This document shows, one piece after another, positions 20,654 through 27,448 of a DNA stretch of 45,452 nucleotides. Source of the DNA: a bacterium (GTDB lineage Bacteria; Patescibacteriota; Minisyncoccia; UBA6257; 2-01-FULL-56-20). Numbering within the stretch: the first letter of the stretch is position 1; every line of letters starts with the position of its first letter. The notes below the pieces were generated by a model, which saw only the letters and a program-made list of their open reading frames with translations, was not told the origin of the DNA and searched no databases. The DNA is taken from NCBI GenBank assembly GCA_027310625.1, contig DAIDAM010000005.1, positions 1 through 45,452 of the forward strand, given 5' to 3'. A program made the translations under genes and the position numbers.

Positions 20654-22480
20654 TTACACTATTTCGGCGTTATAGCATTGTTCGCAGTAAACAATTTCGC
20701 GGCGTTCAGGGGCATATGACGTTTCAAATTCATTCGGGCAGCGGGCTAAATTGTGAAAATGCACTGCTAGATTCCTGTAATTGCCGTTTTCAGACGATTT
20801 ACCATTACACCGACATCTGCGATACCGAAGTTTCAGCGGATTTCTCTGGCTCGCCCTTTGATAATGGCGGCAGTTGTAACACAGGCGTGGCAAAGGCAGA
20901 TTCATTCGGCGGTAAAACTCCAATTCACGAGGAATTATTCTGAAAACGCCGGCGCAACCGTGTGCCGCAGGGTCATTTCTGTTGGCACATTCGATAACAT
21001 TTTCAAGTATTGAATCATTGATATCTTTGGTATTGTCCGGCAAATCGGCGGATTTAATTGCGGCCGAATGGGATTTAGGCTCGGGGTTGTGCCAATAAAA
21101 GTTTTTTTCTTTTGCTTCCATTTCGACAAGAGGAAAGTACTCTTGTGCCCAAGTTTCGTTATATGGCAGCGGAGAAAATTCCGGCGGAAGAAACTCGCCG
21201 TATTTATATTCAATTTTTCGAATTTCGGATTTGGAATTTCGGATTTCGCTTATGTACGGCATTTCGTTCATGTGCTTCACTATTTTCGGGACAAGTTTTT
21301 CATATTCCTCTTTCGTGTACTGCTTGTTTAAAATGCAATATTGTTTATCGCGAAGTCCGACGCAGCCGAAGAGATGGGAAGAGTTGGCGCCGAAACAATA
21401 CAGGCAATAGCGAAGGTCGACGAAGCCGGCGGTTTGCAAGGTATTGCTTGGAATACAAATCCATGAAAATTTGACTCCGTAGCCGCCGGCTTCCTCAAGT
21501 TCATAGCATAATTCCCCGCCGGCGATAGAAATATCCATGCAATCAGAGCTTTTCTCCACGAAAAGAATCAACTGACAATAGGCGCAATCTTGAAGATTGC
21601 GCGAGTAAAAACACTTTCTCGCATTTTTGCAGTTATCCAGAAAATCGCCGGTGGAATTTATGTTCATTCGTCCCCGTAGATATTTAACGGGGAAGTTGGT
21701 GGAAAAATTTTTGATTTTCGCCTTGAGTTCATCGACTTTTTTGGCCGAACCCAAGTCGTATTCCTTCAAAATTTTGAAATATTCTTCTTTCGAATAAGGT
21801 TTATTGAAGATGTAATAATTTTTGTTGCGCAAATTTATGCAACCAAAGCAATTCTGGCAACCGACCAAGTCAATGGAGAAATAAACGTCGACGCAATCTG
21901 AGCAATGGCTTGAGAAAAAGCAGCGAAAGCATTTTTCGCAGTCGAAGAGCTCGTAGGACAGTTCGCAATTGTGGACTTTAAGGGTGTCGATACATTCCTT
22001 GCAGCCGTTTATTGATTCGCTGTAGAGAGAATTTTCGGTGAATCCGGCGTTGAAGCAAAGATAGCAATCTTTGACGTTGACCGAGTTTTCACAGTAGTCG
22101 CTGTTTACGGCATTAATAACGCGTCGGTGCGGCATGGGAACAGCAAGCTGTAACTCGCGCAATTGTTCAAAAAACGGTTTTGAAAAATTGTAATCCCGCC
22201 CGTAATCCATCGGATTCCATTCGTCGGACCACCACCATTTTTCGTGAACGACATGGTGTGGGTTTCCCGGCGGAAACGGCGAGAACACTTCCTTATCAAA
22301 GTGCCCGACTCTACGTTTATAAAGCTGGTGTCCGGAGCGAAAACTCAACCGCCGCTGCAGACGGCAATCCGCGCAAAATGTCGGCGGCGGAACGCTTACT
22401 TTTTCGTAGAACGAAAAATCCTCTGGTTCGATAATGAAATTCCGTTTACAGCTCTGACAAATTTTTGTTTCAGAATTCAT
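20654..22480 (-). CDS. Cys-rich zinc-ribbon protein of unknown function (CPR-typical)
   Basis: 608 residues with about 50 cysteines. It opens with a zinc ribbon (CQSCKRNFIIEPEDFSFYEK, then CADCRLQRRLSFR), has a WWWSDEWNPMDYGRDYNF block, then many C-x2-C pairs in a repetitive pattern (CFRCFFSSHCSDC, CQNCFGC), and ends with two more ribbons and FETSYAPERREIVYCEQCY. This architecture is a widespread CPR family of unknown role, perhaps structural metal binding. Around residue 425 the sequence SEIRNSKSEIRKIEYKYGE is encoded by a period-7 tract (21217-21249) and looks inserted. A CTATGCTATAGCATAG palindrome sits just upstream of the start. Confidence 0.88.
   Translation of the reverse strand: MNSETKICQSCKRNFIIEPEDFSFYEKVSVPPPTFCADCRLQRRLSFRSGHQLYKRRVGHFDKEVFSPFPPGNPHHVVHEKWWWSDEWNPMDYGRDYNFSKPFFEQLRELQLAVPMPHRRVINAVNSDYCENSVNVKDCYLCFNAGFTENSLYSESINGCKECIDTLKVHNCELSYELFDCEKCFRCFFSSHCSDCVDVYFSIDLVGCQNCFGCINLRNKNYYIFNKPYSKEEYFKILKEYDLGSAKKVDELKAKIKNFSTNFPVKYLRGRMNINSTGDFLDNCKNARKCFYSRNLQDCAYCQLILFVEKSSDCMDISIAGGELCYELEEAGGYGVKFSWICIPSNTLQTAGFVDLRYCLYCFGANSSHLFGCVGLRDKQYCILNKQYTKEEYEKLVPKIVKHMNEMPYISEIRNSKSEIRKIEYKYGEFLPPEFSPLPYNETWAQEYFPLVEMEAKEKNFYWHNPEPKSHSAAIKSADLPDNTKDINDSILENVIECANRNDPAAHGCAGVFRIIPRELEFYRRMNLPLPRLCYNCRHYQRASQRNPLKLRYRRCRCNGKSSENGNYRNLAVHFHNLARCPNEFETSYAPERREIVYCEQCYNAEIV
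21217..21249. repeat. Heptamer tract in the zinc-ribbon gene
   Basis: AATTTCG-GATTTGG-AATTTCG-GATTTCG, period 7. On the coding strand it reads SEIRNSKSEIR, almost the same peptide as the tract in the GT39-like gene at 23617-23649. Confidence 0.88.
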
Positions 22481-22490
22481 TCCCGGCCGC

Positions 22491-22506
22491 TATGCTATAG
22501 CATAGA
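22491..22506. repeat. CTATGCTATAGCATAG palindrome
   Basis: Perfect 16-bp palindrome just upstream of the zinc-ribbon gene; identical to those at 12249-12264 and 29413-29428. Confidence 0.92.
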
Positions 22507-22527
22507 GTATTTGCTCTTCGCGCTTTG

Positions 22528-22926
22528 CTATTTAATTATTCCCCTTTTCTTCAGCTCCGGGTAAAGTTTCGCTGCAAGCGCGTCGTGGAAAGCGTCCATC
22601 ACGAACGGGCTTGATTTCGCCGCCTCGGCATTCGCCTTGTCCAGACCCTGATTCAAGGCCATGCTGACGAGATACTCTATCTCCGTTTTTGACGCCGGCG
22701 GCGCGGAGGAAGCGTAATCGGGCAGGGCGCCGGACTGCTTTGGCGCCGGCGCGGCAGGCGGAGGCGCCGCCGAAACGACTGACTGAATGGACTTTTTTAC
22801 CAATTCCTGCCCGCCCCCCGATTCTCCCCCGGGCAATTCCCTGTATTTCTCGATTCCTTGAGAGATGCGCTCAATGTCCTTTTCGAAGGCCTCGTATTTG
22901 AATTCACCTGTTGAATTCTCAGTCAT
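22528..22926 (-). CDS. Hypothetical protein with proline/alanine-rich linker
   Basis: 132 residues. An N-terminal acidic helix (FKYEAFEKDIERISQGIEKYRE), a low-complexity linker (AAPPPAAPAPKQSG) and a C-terminal helical part ending AFHDALAAKLYPELKKRGII. No signal peptide or known motif. The C-terminal block looks conserved in kind with other CPR hypothetical proteins, but I cannot name a family. It is divergent from the GT39-like gene with only 23 nt between starts, so their promoters overlap. Confidence 0.65.
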   Translation of the reverse strand: MTENSTGEFKYEAFEKDIERISQGIEKYRELPGGESGGGQELVKKSIQSVVSAAPPPAAPAPKQSGALPDYASSAPPASKTEIEYLVSMALNQGLDKANAEAAKSSPFVMDAFHDALAAKLYPELKKRGIIK

Positions 22927-22941
22927 GAAAAAATGTATAAT
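22911..22941 (+). promoter_or_regulatory. Promoter of the GT39-like gene (leaderless type)
   Basis: TTGAAT (22911-22916), 19-nt spacer, TATAAT (22936-22941); the ATG at 22950 is eight bases after the -10 box. It lies inside the 5' end of the divergent gene. Confidence 0.6.
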
Positions 22942-22949
22942 TATTTGAA

Positions 22950-24242
22950 ATGGCCAATCGCAAGATTTTTTTGCTGCTGTTATTGATTTTAATTATAGCA
23001 AGCTTTTTTCGGCTCTACCAAATAACGACGACGCCGCCCGGGCTTTATCCCGACGAAGCGATGAACGGAAACAATGCTTTGCAGGCGTTGCGAACCGGCG
23101 ACTTTTCCGCCTTGGGCGGACCAGCCTCGGGCTGGAAGGTTTTCTATCCCGAGAATAACGGACGTGAAGGACTTTTTATAAATATCCAGGCGCTGTTTTT
23201 GAAAGCGTTCAATTCACCCTCCCAAATTTCTAGCAAAGAAACTTGGGAGGGCAAGCCATGGGTCCTGCGTTTGCCGAGCGCGATTTTCGGCATACTGACG
23301 GTACTCGGGATTTATTTCCTCACTAAAGAGTTATTCGATGTTAAAATTTCATTTTCTCCGAAACCCCCGCAGCCGAGCGGGCATGGCCTTCAACCGCAGG
23401 TTGAAGTCGCTCGGCGAGGACAAGCGAGCGAGTCGCAGGACGAGCGAAGCGGGTTGAGGAAAAATGAAATTTTGGCGCTGCTCTCGGCGTTTTTTCTCGC
23501 GACGAGCTTCTGGCACATCAATTTTTCTCGCATCGGCTTCCGCGCGATTATGGCGCCAATGTTTTTAACTTGGTCATTATATTTATTATTGAAAGTATTG
23601 AATCAAGTTAAAAACAAATCTGAAATCCGAAATCTGAAATCTGAAATCTATAGTAAAAGGACTTGGGACTTGGGACTTGGGACTTGGTGCTCGGCAGTCC
23701 TTGCAGGATTACTCTATGGGCTCGGGTTTTACACCTACATCGCATACCGCGTAACGCCGGTTTTAATCGCTTTCATTCTCCTTTTTCACTGGTTTAAAAA
23801 CAAAGATTCGCCGACTCGTAAAAAAATCCTTGTCTCCAGTCTCTTATTTCTTGTTTCTTCGTTCATTGTCGCTTTGCCGCTCGGCATTTACTTTCTTCAG
23901 CATCCCGCCGACTTTTTTGGAAGAACTTCAGAAATATCCATTTTCGCCTCGCCAACGCCCCTCAAAGATTTTTCGCTCAATGTTTTGAAAACTTTGGGAA
24001 TGTTCAATTTTGCCGGCGACTGGAACTGGCGACACAACTACGCCGGCGCGCCGGAACTTTTCTGGCCGGTGGGCATACTTTTTATCCTTGGAGTTTTTAT
24101 AGGGATAAAAAGCATGGTTCGAAGTTCGAAGTTCGAAATAACTTTGGGTTTTGGATTTTGTTCAGCTGGTTTATTCTCGCCATGCTCCCCGTCGTCATTT
24201 CCAACGAAGGCATTCCGCACGCGCTGCGGAGCATTCTTATGA
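22950..24242 (+). CDS. GT39/PMT-like membrane glycosyltransferase, 5' part (frameshifted)
   Basis: N-terminal membrane segment (IFLLLLLILIIASFFRLYQI) and the acidic loop PPGLYPDEAMNGNNAL, typical of GT39/ArnT-like enzymes that transfer sugars from lipid carriers, then several membrane helices (for example LPSAIFGILTVLGIYFL, LVSSLLFLVSSFIVALPLGIY). True homology stops near 24110; the last about 40 residues (FGFCSAGLFSPCSPSSFPTK) are out of frame. The correct continuation is the frame starting near 24140 (to 24754). The switch occurs at three TTCGAAG heptamers (24118-24137); one more heptamer would restore one frame. The gene also contains (TCTGAAA)4, (ACTTGGG)4 and a GC-rich hairpin (CTTCAACCGCAGGTTGAAG) in-frame. 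Confidence 0.8.
   Translation: MANRKIFLLLLLILIIASFFRLYQITTTPPGLYPDEAMNGNNALQALRTGDFSALGGPASGWKVFYPENNGREGLFINIQALFLKAFNSPSQISSKETWEGKPWVLRLPSAIFGILTVLGIYFLTKELFDVKISFSPKPPQPSGHGLQPQVEVARRGQASESQDERSGLRKNEILALLSAFFLATSFWHINFSRIGFRAIMAPMFLTWSLYLLLKVLNQVKNKSEIRNLKSEIYSKRTWDLGLGTWCSAVLAGLLYGLGFYTYIAYRVTPVLIAFILLFHWFKNKDSPTRKKILVSSLLFLVSSFIVALPLGIYFLQHPADFFGRTSEISIFASPTPLKDFSLNVLKTLGMFNFAGDWNWRHNYAGAPELFWPVGILFILGVFIGIKSMVRSSKFEITLGFGFCSAGLFSPCSPSSFPTKAFRTRCGAFL
23617..23688. repeat. Two heptamer tracts inside the GT39-like gene
   Basis: TCTGAAA-TCCGAAA-TCTGAAA-TCTGAAA (23619-23646) and ACTTGGG three times plus ACTTGGT (23661-23688). They are translated as KSEIRNLKSEI and TWDLGLGTW between two membrane helices. 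Confidence 0.92.
24118..24138. repeat. TTCGAAG heptamer tract at the frameshift
   Basis: Two complete TTCGAAG units and a third TTCGAAA. This is where the reading frame of the GT39-like protein is lost; a fourth unit would rejoin the frames. Confidence 0.92.
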
Positions 24243-24754
24243 TTCCACCGGTGATGATTCTTGCGGGCACGGGCGGCGTTTGGTTGTATGAAAGTATCAA
24301 GTATCAAGTATCCCGCCTTCGCACAGGCTTCGGCGGACAGGCAAGTATCAAGATTTTTAATTTCAAAATGCCATTTTACATTTTGATTTTTGCATTTTTT
24401 ATTTGGCTAACCTTTAACGCTTACTACACTTATTTCGTCGCTTGGGCTAAAAACCCGAATGTGCAGGGAGCGTTTTCCGCGAACTACGTCGAAATCGGCC
24501 GTGAAATAAACAAACTGCCCGCAGGCGTTCCCAAATATGTTGTCGTTCAGGCGGGCGGCGTTTTGGTTAACAGCCCGCCCGCCACGACTTCGTCGGGCGA
24601 AGTCGGGCGGGGCATTCCTATGCCTGCGCAAACGGTGATGTTCATCACCGACACATTCTCGCAGGAAAACCAAAACGCGAAAAATATCTATTACGTTCTG
24701 CCGTCCGAAGAAAAAGACATACCGCCCTTCGCCTACAAGTTCAACCTGCAGTAG
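24158..24754 (+). CDS. GT39/PMT-like membrane glycosyltransferase, 3' part
   Basis: Continues the upstream gene in another frame. It has membrane segments (FILAMLPVVISNEGIPHALR with ILMIPPVMILAGTGG, and FYILIFAFFIWLTFNAYYTY) and a periplasmic tail ending DIPPFAYKFNLQ. The internal ATG at 24158 has no evident ribosome binding site; homology should begin about 20 codons earlier. A fourth heptamer tract (AAGTATC three times, 24292-24312) and a long GC-rich hairpin (about 24568-24613, encoding SPPATTSSGEVGRGIPM) are in-frame. It is a translated half only if the frame is restored. Confidence 0.7.
   Translation: MFSWFILAMLPVVISNEGIPHALRSILMIPPVMILAGTGGVWLYESIKYQVSRLRTGFGGQASIKIFNFKMPFYILIFAFFIWLTFNAYYTYFVAWAKNPNVQGAFSANYVEIGREINKLPAGVPKYVVVQAGGVLVNSPPATTSSGEVGRGIPMPAQTVMFITDTFSQENQNAKNIYYVLPSEEKDIPPFAYKFNLQ
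24292..24312. repeat. AAGTATC heptamer tract
   Basis: Three perfect AAGTATC units inside the 3' half of the GT39-like gene; reverse complement of the CTTGATA tract at 9722-9750. Confidence 0.92.
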
Positions 24755-24756
24755 AA

Positions 24757-25356
24757 TTACGGTTTTTCAAAGTGCTGATAATCTTTAACGTTTTTCCAGT
24801 AACCTCCCCACGTCCATCCTCTTTCCCTGAAAAAAGAAACAATTTCGTCGCTGGCGACGAGCGTTCCCGGTTTGGAAATATCGTAGGATGCTCCTTTCGG
24901 CAAAGCTTCGCCACCGATTTTCGGATAATAAGGATTGAGAAATGGATTTATATCTATCGCGCGGCCACGGGCGTGATTGGACAGGCGGTCTGTGCCGAGA
25001 ACTTTTCTGTAATTGAATCCCGAAGAATTGTCGGCTCCCATCGAACGGATGTCGTTCCACTTGAATCTTTTGTCCGCAATCGGAATTACGGAAGTGAGCG
25101 GAAACTTTATTTTCCTCATCAAATCGAACGCTTCCATAACTTCGTTTTGCAGTTCTTCGTGAATTACAATCTGCCCGCGGTGCAGTTTGCCGTCGAAAGA
25201 ATAATAAACGACCTCCAGAACTTTCTGGCGCTTCAAAATTTCAGGCGGACATATAAATGCAGGGTTCTGCTTCAGCGCTTCCGCTTCGCTGAGTTTTGAA
25301 TCAACAATAACTTCGCCTTCAAACCTCCTTTCCGGGGTCTCGCCAAAGGACGTCAT
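24757..25356 (-). CDS. M15-family peptidase (D-Ala-D-Ala carboxypeptidase/endopeptidase-like)
   Basis: 199 residues. The zinc site is readable: SNHARGRAIDINPFLNPY supplies His and Asp and KDYQHFEKP the second His of the M15 fold. Preceding helices (FDLMRKIKFPLTSVIPIADK) fit M15C-type peptidoglycan peptidases. No clear signal peptide is seen, which is odd for a wall enzyme; the start follows the rplU stop by three bases, so it is cotranscribed with L21. Its stop is two bases from the stop of the convergent GT39-like gene. Confidence 0.87.
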   Translation of the reverse strand: MTSFGETPERRFEGEVIVDSKLSEAEALKQNPAFICPPEILKRQKVLEVVYYSFDGKLHRGQIVIHEELQNEVMEAFDLMRKIKFPLTSVIPIADKRFKWNDIRSMGADNSSGFNYRKVLGTDRLSNHARGRAIDINPFLNPYYPKIGGEALPKGASYDISKPGTLVASDEIVSFFRERGWTWGGYWKNVKDYQHFEKP

Positions 25357-25359
25357 TCC

Positions 25360-25701
25360 TCAAATGTTCACAATTTCCACCTCGGTAAAATGCTGTCGGT
25401 GTCCTTTTTTCTTTCTGTAGCGCGTCTTCGAGTGATATCGGAAAACTATTTTTTTCTTTTCTCTCCCCTGCTTCAAAACCTTCGCGGAAACTTTTTCGCC
25501 GGCTAAGTACGGCGCTCCGATTCTAACATCCCAATCTTTTCCGCGTTTATCCGCGTCAGTTCCGCGTGAATCCGCGATTAAAAGAACTTTGTCGAACACA
25601 AAAGAAGCGCCATCGGCGGCGTTTAGTTTTTCAACTTTGATTTTCTGGCCGGCGCGGATTCTGTATTGTTTTCCACCGGTCTCAATAACGGCAAATTTCA
25701 T
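25360..25701 (-). CDS. rplU: 50S ribosomal protein L21
   Basis: 113 residues. MKFAVIETGGKQYRIRAGQK, VEKLNA, FDKVLLIAD, GAPYLAGEKVSAKVL and YRKKKGHRQHFTEVEI identify L21, which binds 23S rRNA near the exit region. After VLLIAD the stretch SRGTDADKRGKDW is unlike other L21 proteins and is encoded by three 10-nt words (ATCCGCGTCA-GTTCCGCGTG-AATCCGCGAT on the plus strand, 25545-25574). rpmA (L27), the usual neighbour, is absent. A 10-nt-word inverted repeat lies immediately upstream. Confidence 0.95.
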   Translation of the reverse strand: MKFAVIETGGKQYRIRAGQKIKVEKLNAADGASFVFDKVLLIADSRGTDADKRGKDWDVRIGAPYLAGEKVSAKVLKQGREKKKIVFRYHSKTRYRKKKGHRQHFTEVEIVNI

Positions 25702-25806
25702 GAGTTTATCTGCATTTATCAGCCATCAGCATTTATCAGCGTTGTGCGCGACGGAAAGGTTTTTGACGCTGATTTGTGCGGATTTCGGCGGATTTATGCT
25801 GATGCT
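25702..25806. repeat. Inverted element of 10-nt words, copy 1
   Basis: Left arm TTTATCTGCA-TTTATCAGCC-ATCAGCATTT, centre TTGTGCGCGACGG..., right arm ACGCTGATTT-GTGCGGATTT-CGGCGGATTT-ATGCTGATGC. It fills the gap between the membrane-protein stop and the rplU start and shares centre and arm words with the copy at 26155-26262. Confidence 0.88.
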
Positions 25807-26151
25807 TTAGTTGACAGAAATGATAGCCGAAAATCCTATAAAAATCAATACCGCGATGAAAAAACCGGCCGCCGCGGTCACTTTCCCAAGAAAGGGGTCT
25901 CTTTTATCCAGCTCTATGCTCAAAAGGAGATCAAAGACAAGTGAAACAATTGCAAAAACCGCAACCGCGCTCAAATCTCCCAAACCGCCTATTTGGTTTA
26001 TCCCCGCCGCGTCGCTGAAATGAAGAACGAGGGGCTGATAAACTTTCCTCAAAGAAAAATAAGCAATGGCCCAGCCAAAAAAAACGAGAAGGAAACTGAA
26101 AAGAAAAATAGAATTTACCATTTTATGCTCCAGAAATTTTTTCATTTTCAT
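25807..26151 (-). CDS. Small membrane protein, conserved in kind in CPR
   Basis: Up to 114 residues, with alternative starts at Met3 or Met11. Three hydrophobic segments: SIFLFSFLLVFFGWAIAYFS, LSAVAVFAIVSLVFDLLLSI and VTAAAGFFIAVLIFIGFSAI. Between the first two, PLVLHFSDAAGINQIGG is a periplasmic-type loop. Function unknown. It is bounded on both sides by copies of the 10-nt-word inverted element. Confidence 0.72.
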   Translation of the reverse strand: MKMKKFLEHKMVNSIFLFSFLLVFFGWAIAYFSLRKVYQPLVLHFSDAAGINQIGGLGDLSAVAVFAIVSLVFDLLLSIELDKRDPFLGKVTAAAGFFIAVLIFIGFSAIISVN

Positions 26152-26154
26152 CTC

Positions 26155-26262
26155 GCTAGTCGGTATCTATCAGCAATATCAACATCAATCAGCGTTTTGT
26201 GCAATGAACAAAGTTCTTGACGCCGATTTACGCTGATTTCTGCGGATTCATGCTGATAAAAT
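26155..26262. repeat. Inverted element of 10-nt words, copy 2
   Basis: Left arm with ATCAGC/ATCAAC words, centre TTTTGTGCAATGAAC..., right arm ACGCCGATTT-ACGCTGATTT-CTGCGGATTC-ATGCTGATAA. Occupies the gap between the galT-like stop and the next gene. Confidence 0.88.
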
Positions 26263-27249
26263 TTAATATTTTCTCAAAAGCGCCGCGGCGGCGTCGGGGT
26301 CGACGACGTTTATGTCGACACCCGTTCCGAGTTCAAAGCCGGCAGGCAGGGAAATCTTCGGCAAAATCTCGATGTGCCAGTGATAATGCTTGTAATTCGG
26401 CTGGTTTTTAAGAGGAGAAGTGTGTATGAAAAAGTTCAGGTCCGGATCGTGGAGATTTTTTTCGATTTTAAGAAGAACGGTGCGAAGAACTGATGCGACG
26501 CTTTTCACTTCCGATGAAGCTGTCTTCTCGAAATACGGCCTGTGCTTGCGCGGGAAAATCTTTATCTGAAACGGGCGCCTTGAGAAAAAAGGCGCAACGG
26601 CCAAAGCGGAGGAATTCTTCGCAATTATTCTTTTTTTGCTTTTTTCTTCAAATTTTATGATTTCGCAATGCACGCAGCGGCGGTGTTTTCTGAAATAACT
26701 CGCCGAGCCGCCGAGCGAATGGTTTATGCCCGGAGGAATTATCGGCAGGGTTATCATCTGGGCGTGCGGGTGATAAAGAGAAGCGCCGGCGCTTTCTCCC
26801 CAATTGAAAAACGTGGATGTATAAACGAGACATTTGTCGTTTTTAAGTTCCGAGTACCGCTTCTGCATAATGGAAAAAAGCTCGTAAACTTCTTTTTCGC
26901 CGAGATGCGCCCAGTTTCTGTAATGGTCTCTTGTAATCGCCAAATCGTGATGTCCGATTCCGCCAAAGCGCCAGTACGGACCCGTTTTAAAAGCAAATCC
27001 GCAAGTACTGTTGTGCCGCAAGGCAGGATATTTATTCGGGATAATCGCGACGCGCCAGCTCCGCTCGCTTGGATAGACATTGATCGGCGGCCAGTTGCCG
27101 GACTTTTTCAAATTTTCAAACGGGCACTTTGAAAGCGGCGAAGGTCTCCGCTTTTTTTTCTTTTCCAACAAATCATGAGGACGTTTCGCGCGCTCCGTCG
27201 CTAAAATTATCCAATCACCCGAAACCGGGTCTTGTCGCAGTTCGGACAT
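26263..27249 (-). CDS. galT: Galactose-1-phosphate uridylyltransferase-like HIT protein
   Basis: 328 residues. RQDPVSGDWIILATERAKRP, the Cys-rich CPFE, GASLYHPHAQMITLPIIPP with the catalytic HPH triad, and YKHYHWHIEILPKIS match GalT. The enzyme moves UMP between UDP-sugar and sugar-1-phosphate; in a CPR cell it may feed exopolysaccharide or act on other nucleotide sugars, since no Leloir partner is in the window. The C-terminal TGVDINVVDPDAAAALLR is typical. It stands alone behind a repeat-rich 200-nt spacer. Confidence 0.9.
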   Translation of the reverse strand: MSELRQDPVSGDWIILATERAKRPHDLLEKKKKRRPSPLSKCPFENLKKSGNWPPINVYPSERSWRVAIIPNKYPALRHNSTCGFAFKTGPYWRFGGIGHHDLAITRDHYRNWAHLGEKEVYELFSIMQKRYSELKNDKCLVYTSTFFNWGESAGASLYHPHAQMITLPIIPPGINHSLGGSASYFRKHRRCVHCEIIKFEEKSKKRIIAKNSSALAVAPFFSRRPFQIKIFPRKHRPYFEKTASSEVKSVASVLRTVLLKIEKNLHDPDLNFFIHTSPLKNQPNYKHYHWHIEILPKISLPAGFELGTGVDINVVDPDAAAALLRKY

Positions 27250-27448
27250 GTGATTACATCAACGAATAACGAATCTTTTACGAATGTACGAATTATACTC
27301 TGTTCGCATTATTTCGCCCATATTCGCACTGTTCTTAACTACTTCCAAACCACTTCGCTGTTATAACACTGCTCCATTTGCATCGCTATGACTAGTCATA
27401 GCGCCTATAACTCTGCTGCTTTTGTTTCCTTTTGCTATTTGCTATTTG
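27250..27448. other. Repeat-rich spacer between galT and mrdA
   Basis: No gene. It contains AACGAAT and TACGAATG words spaced by 7 nt (27262-27300), a CTATGACTAGTCATAG palindrome (27386-27401) and (TTTGCTA)3 (27431-27451), the last running into the mrdA stop codon. Confidence 0.75.
27386..27401. repeat. CTATGACTAGTCATAG palindrome
   Basis: Perfect 16-bp palindrome with the same ends and a different centre from the CTATGCTATAGCATAG copies. Confidence 0.9.
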
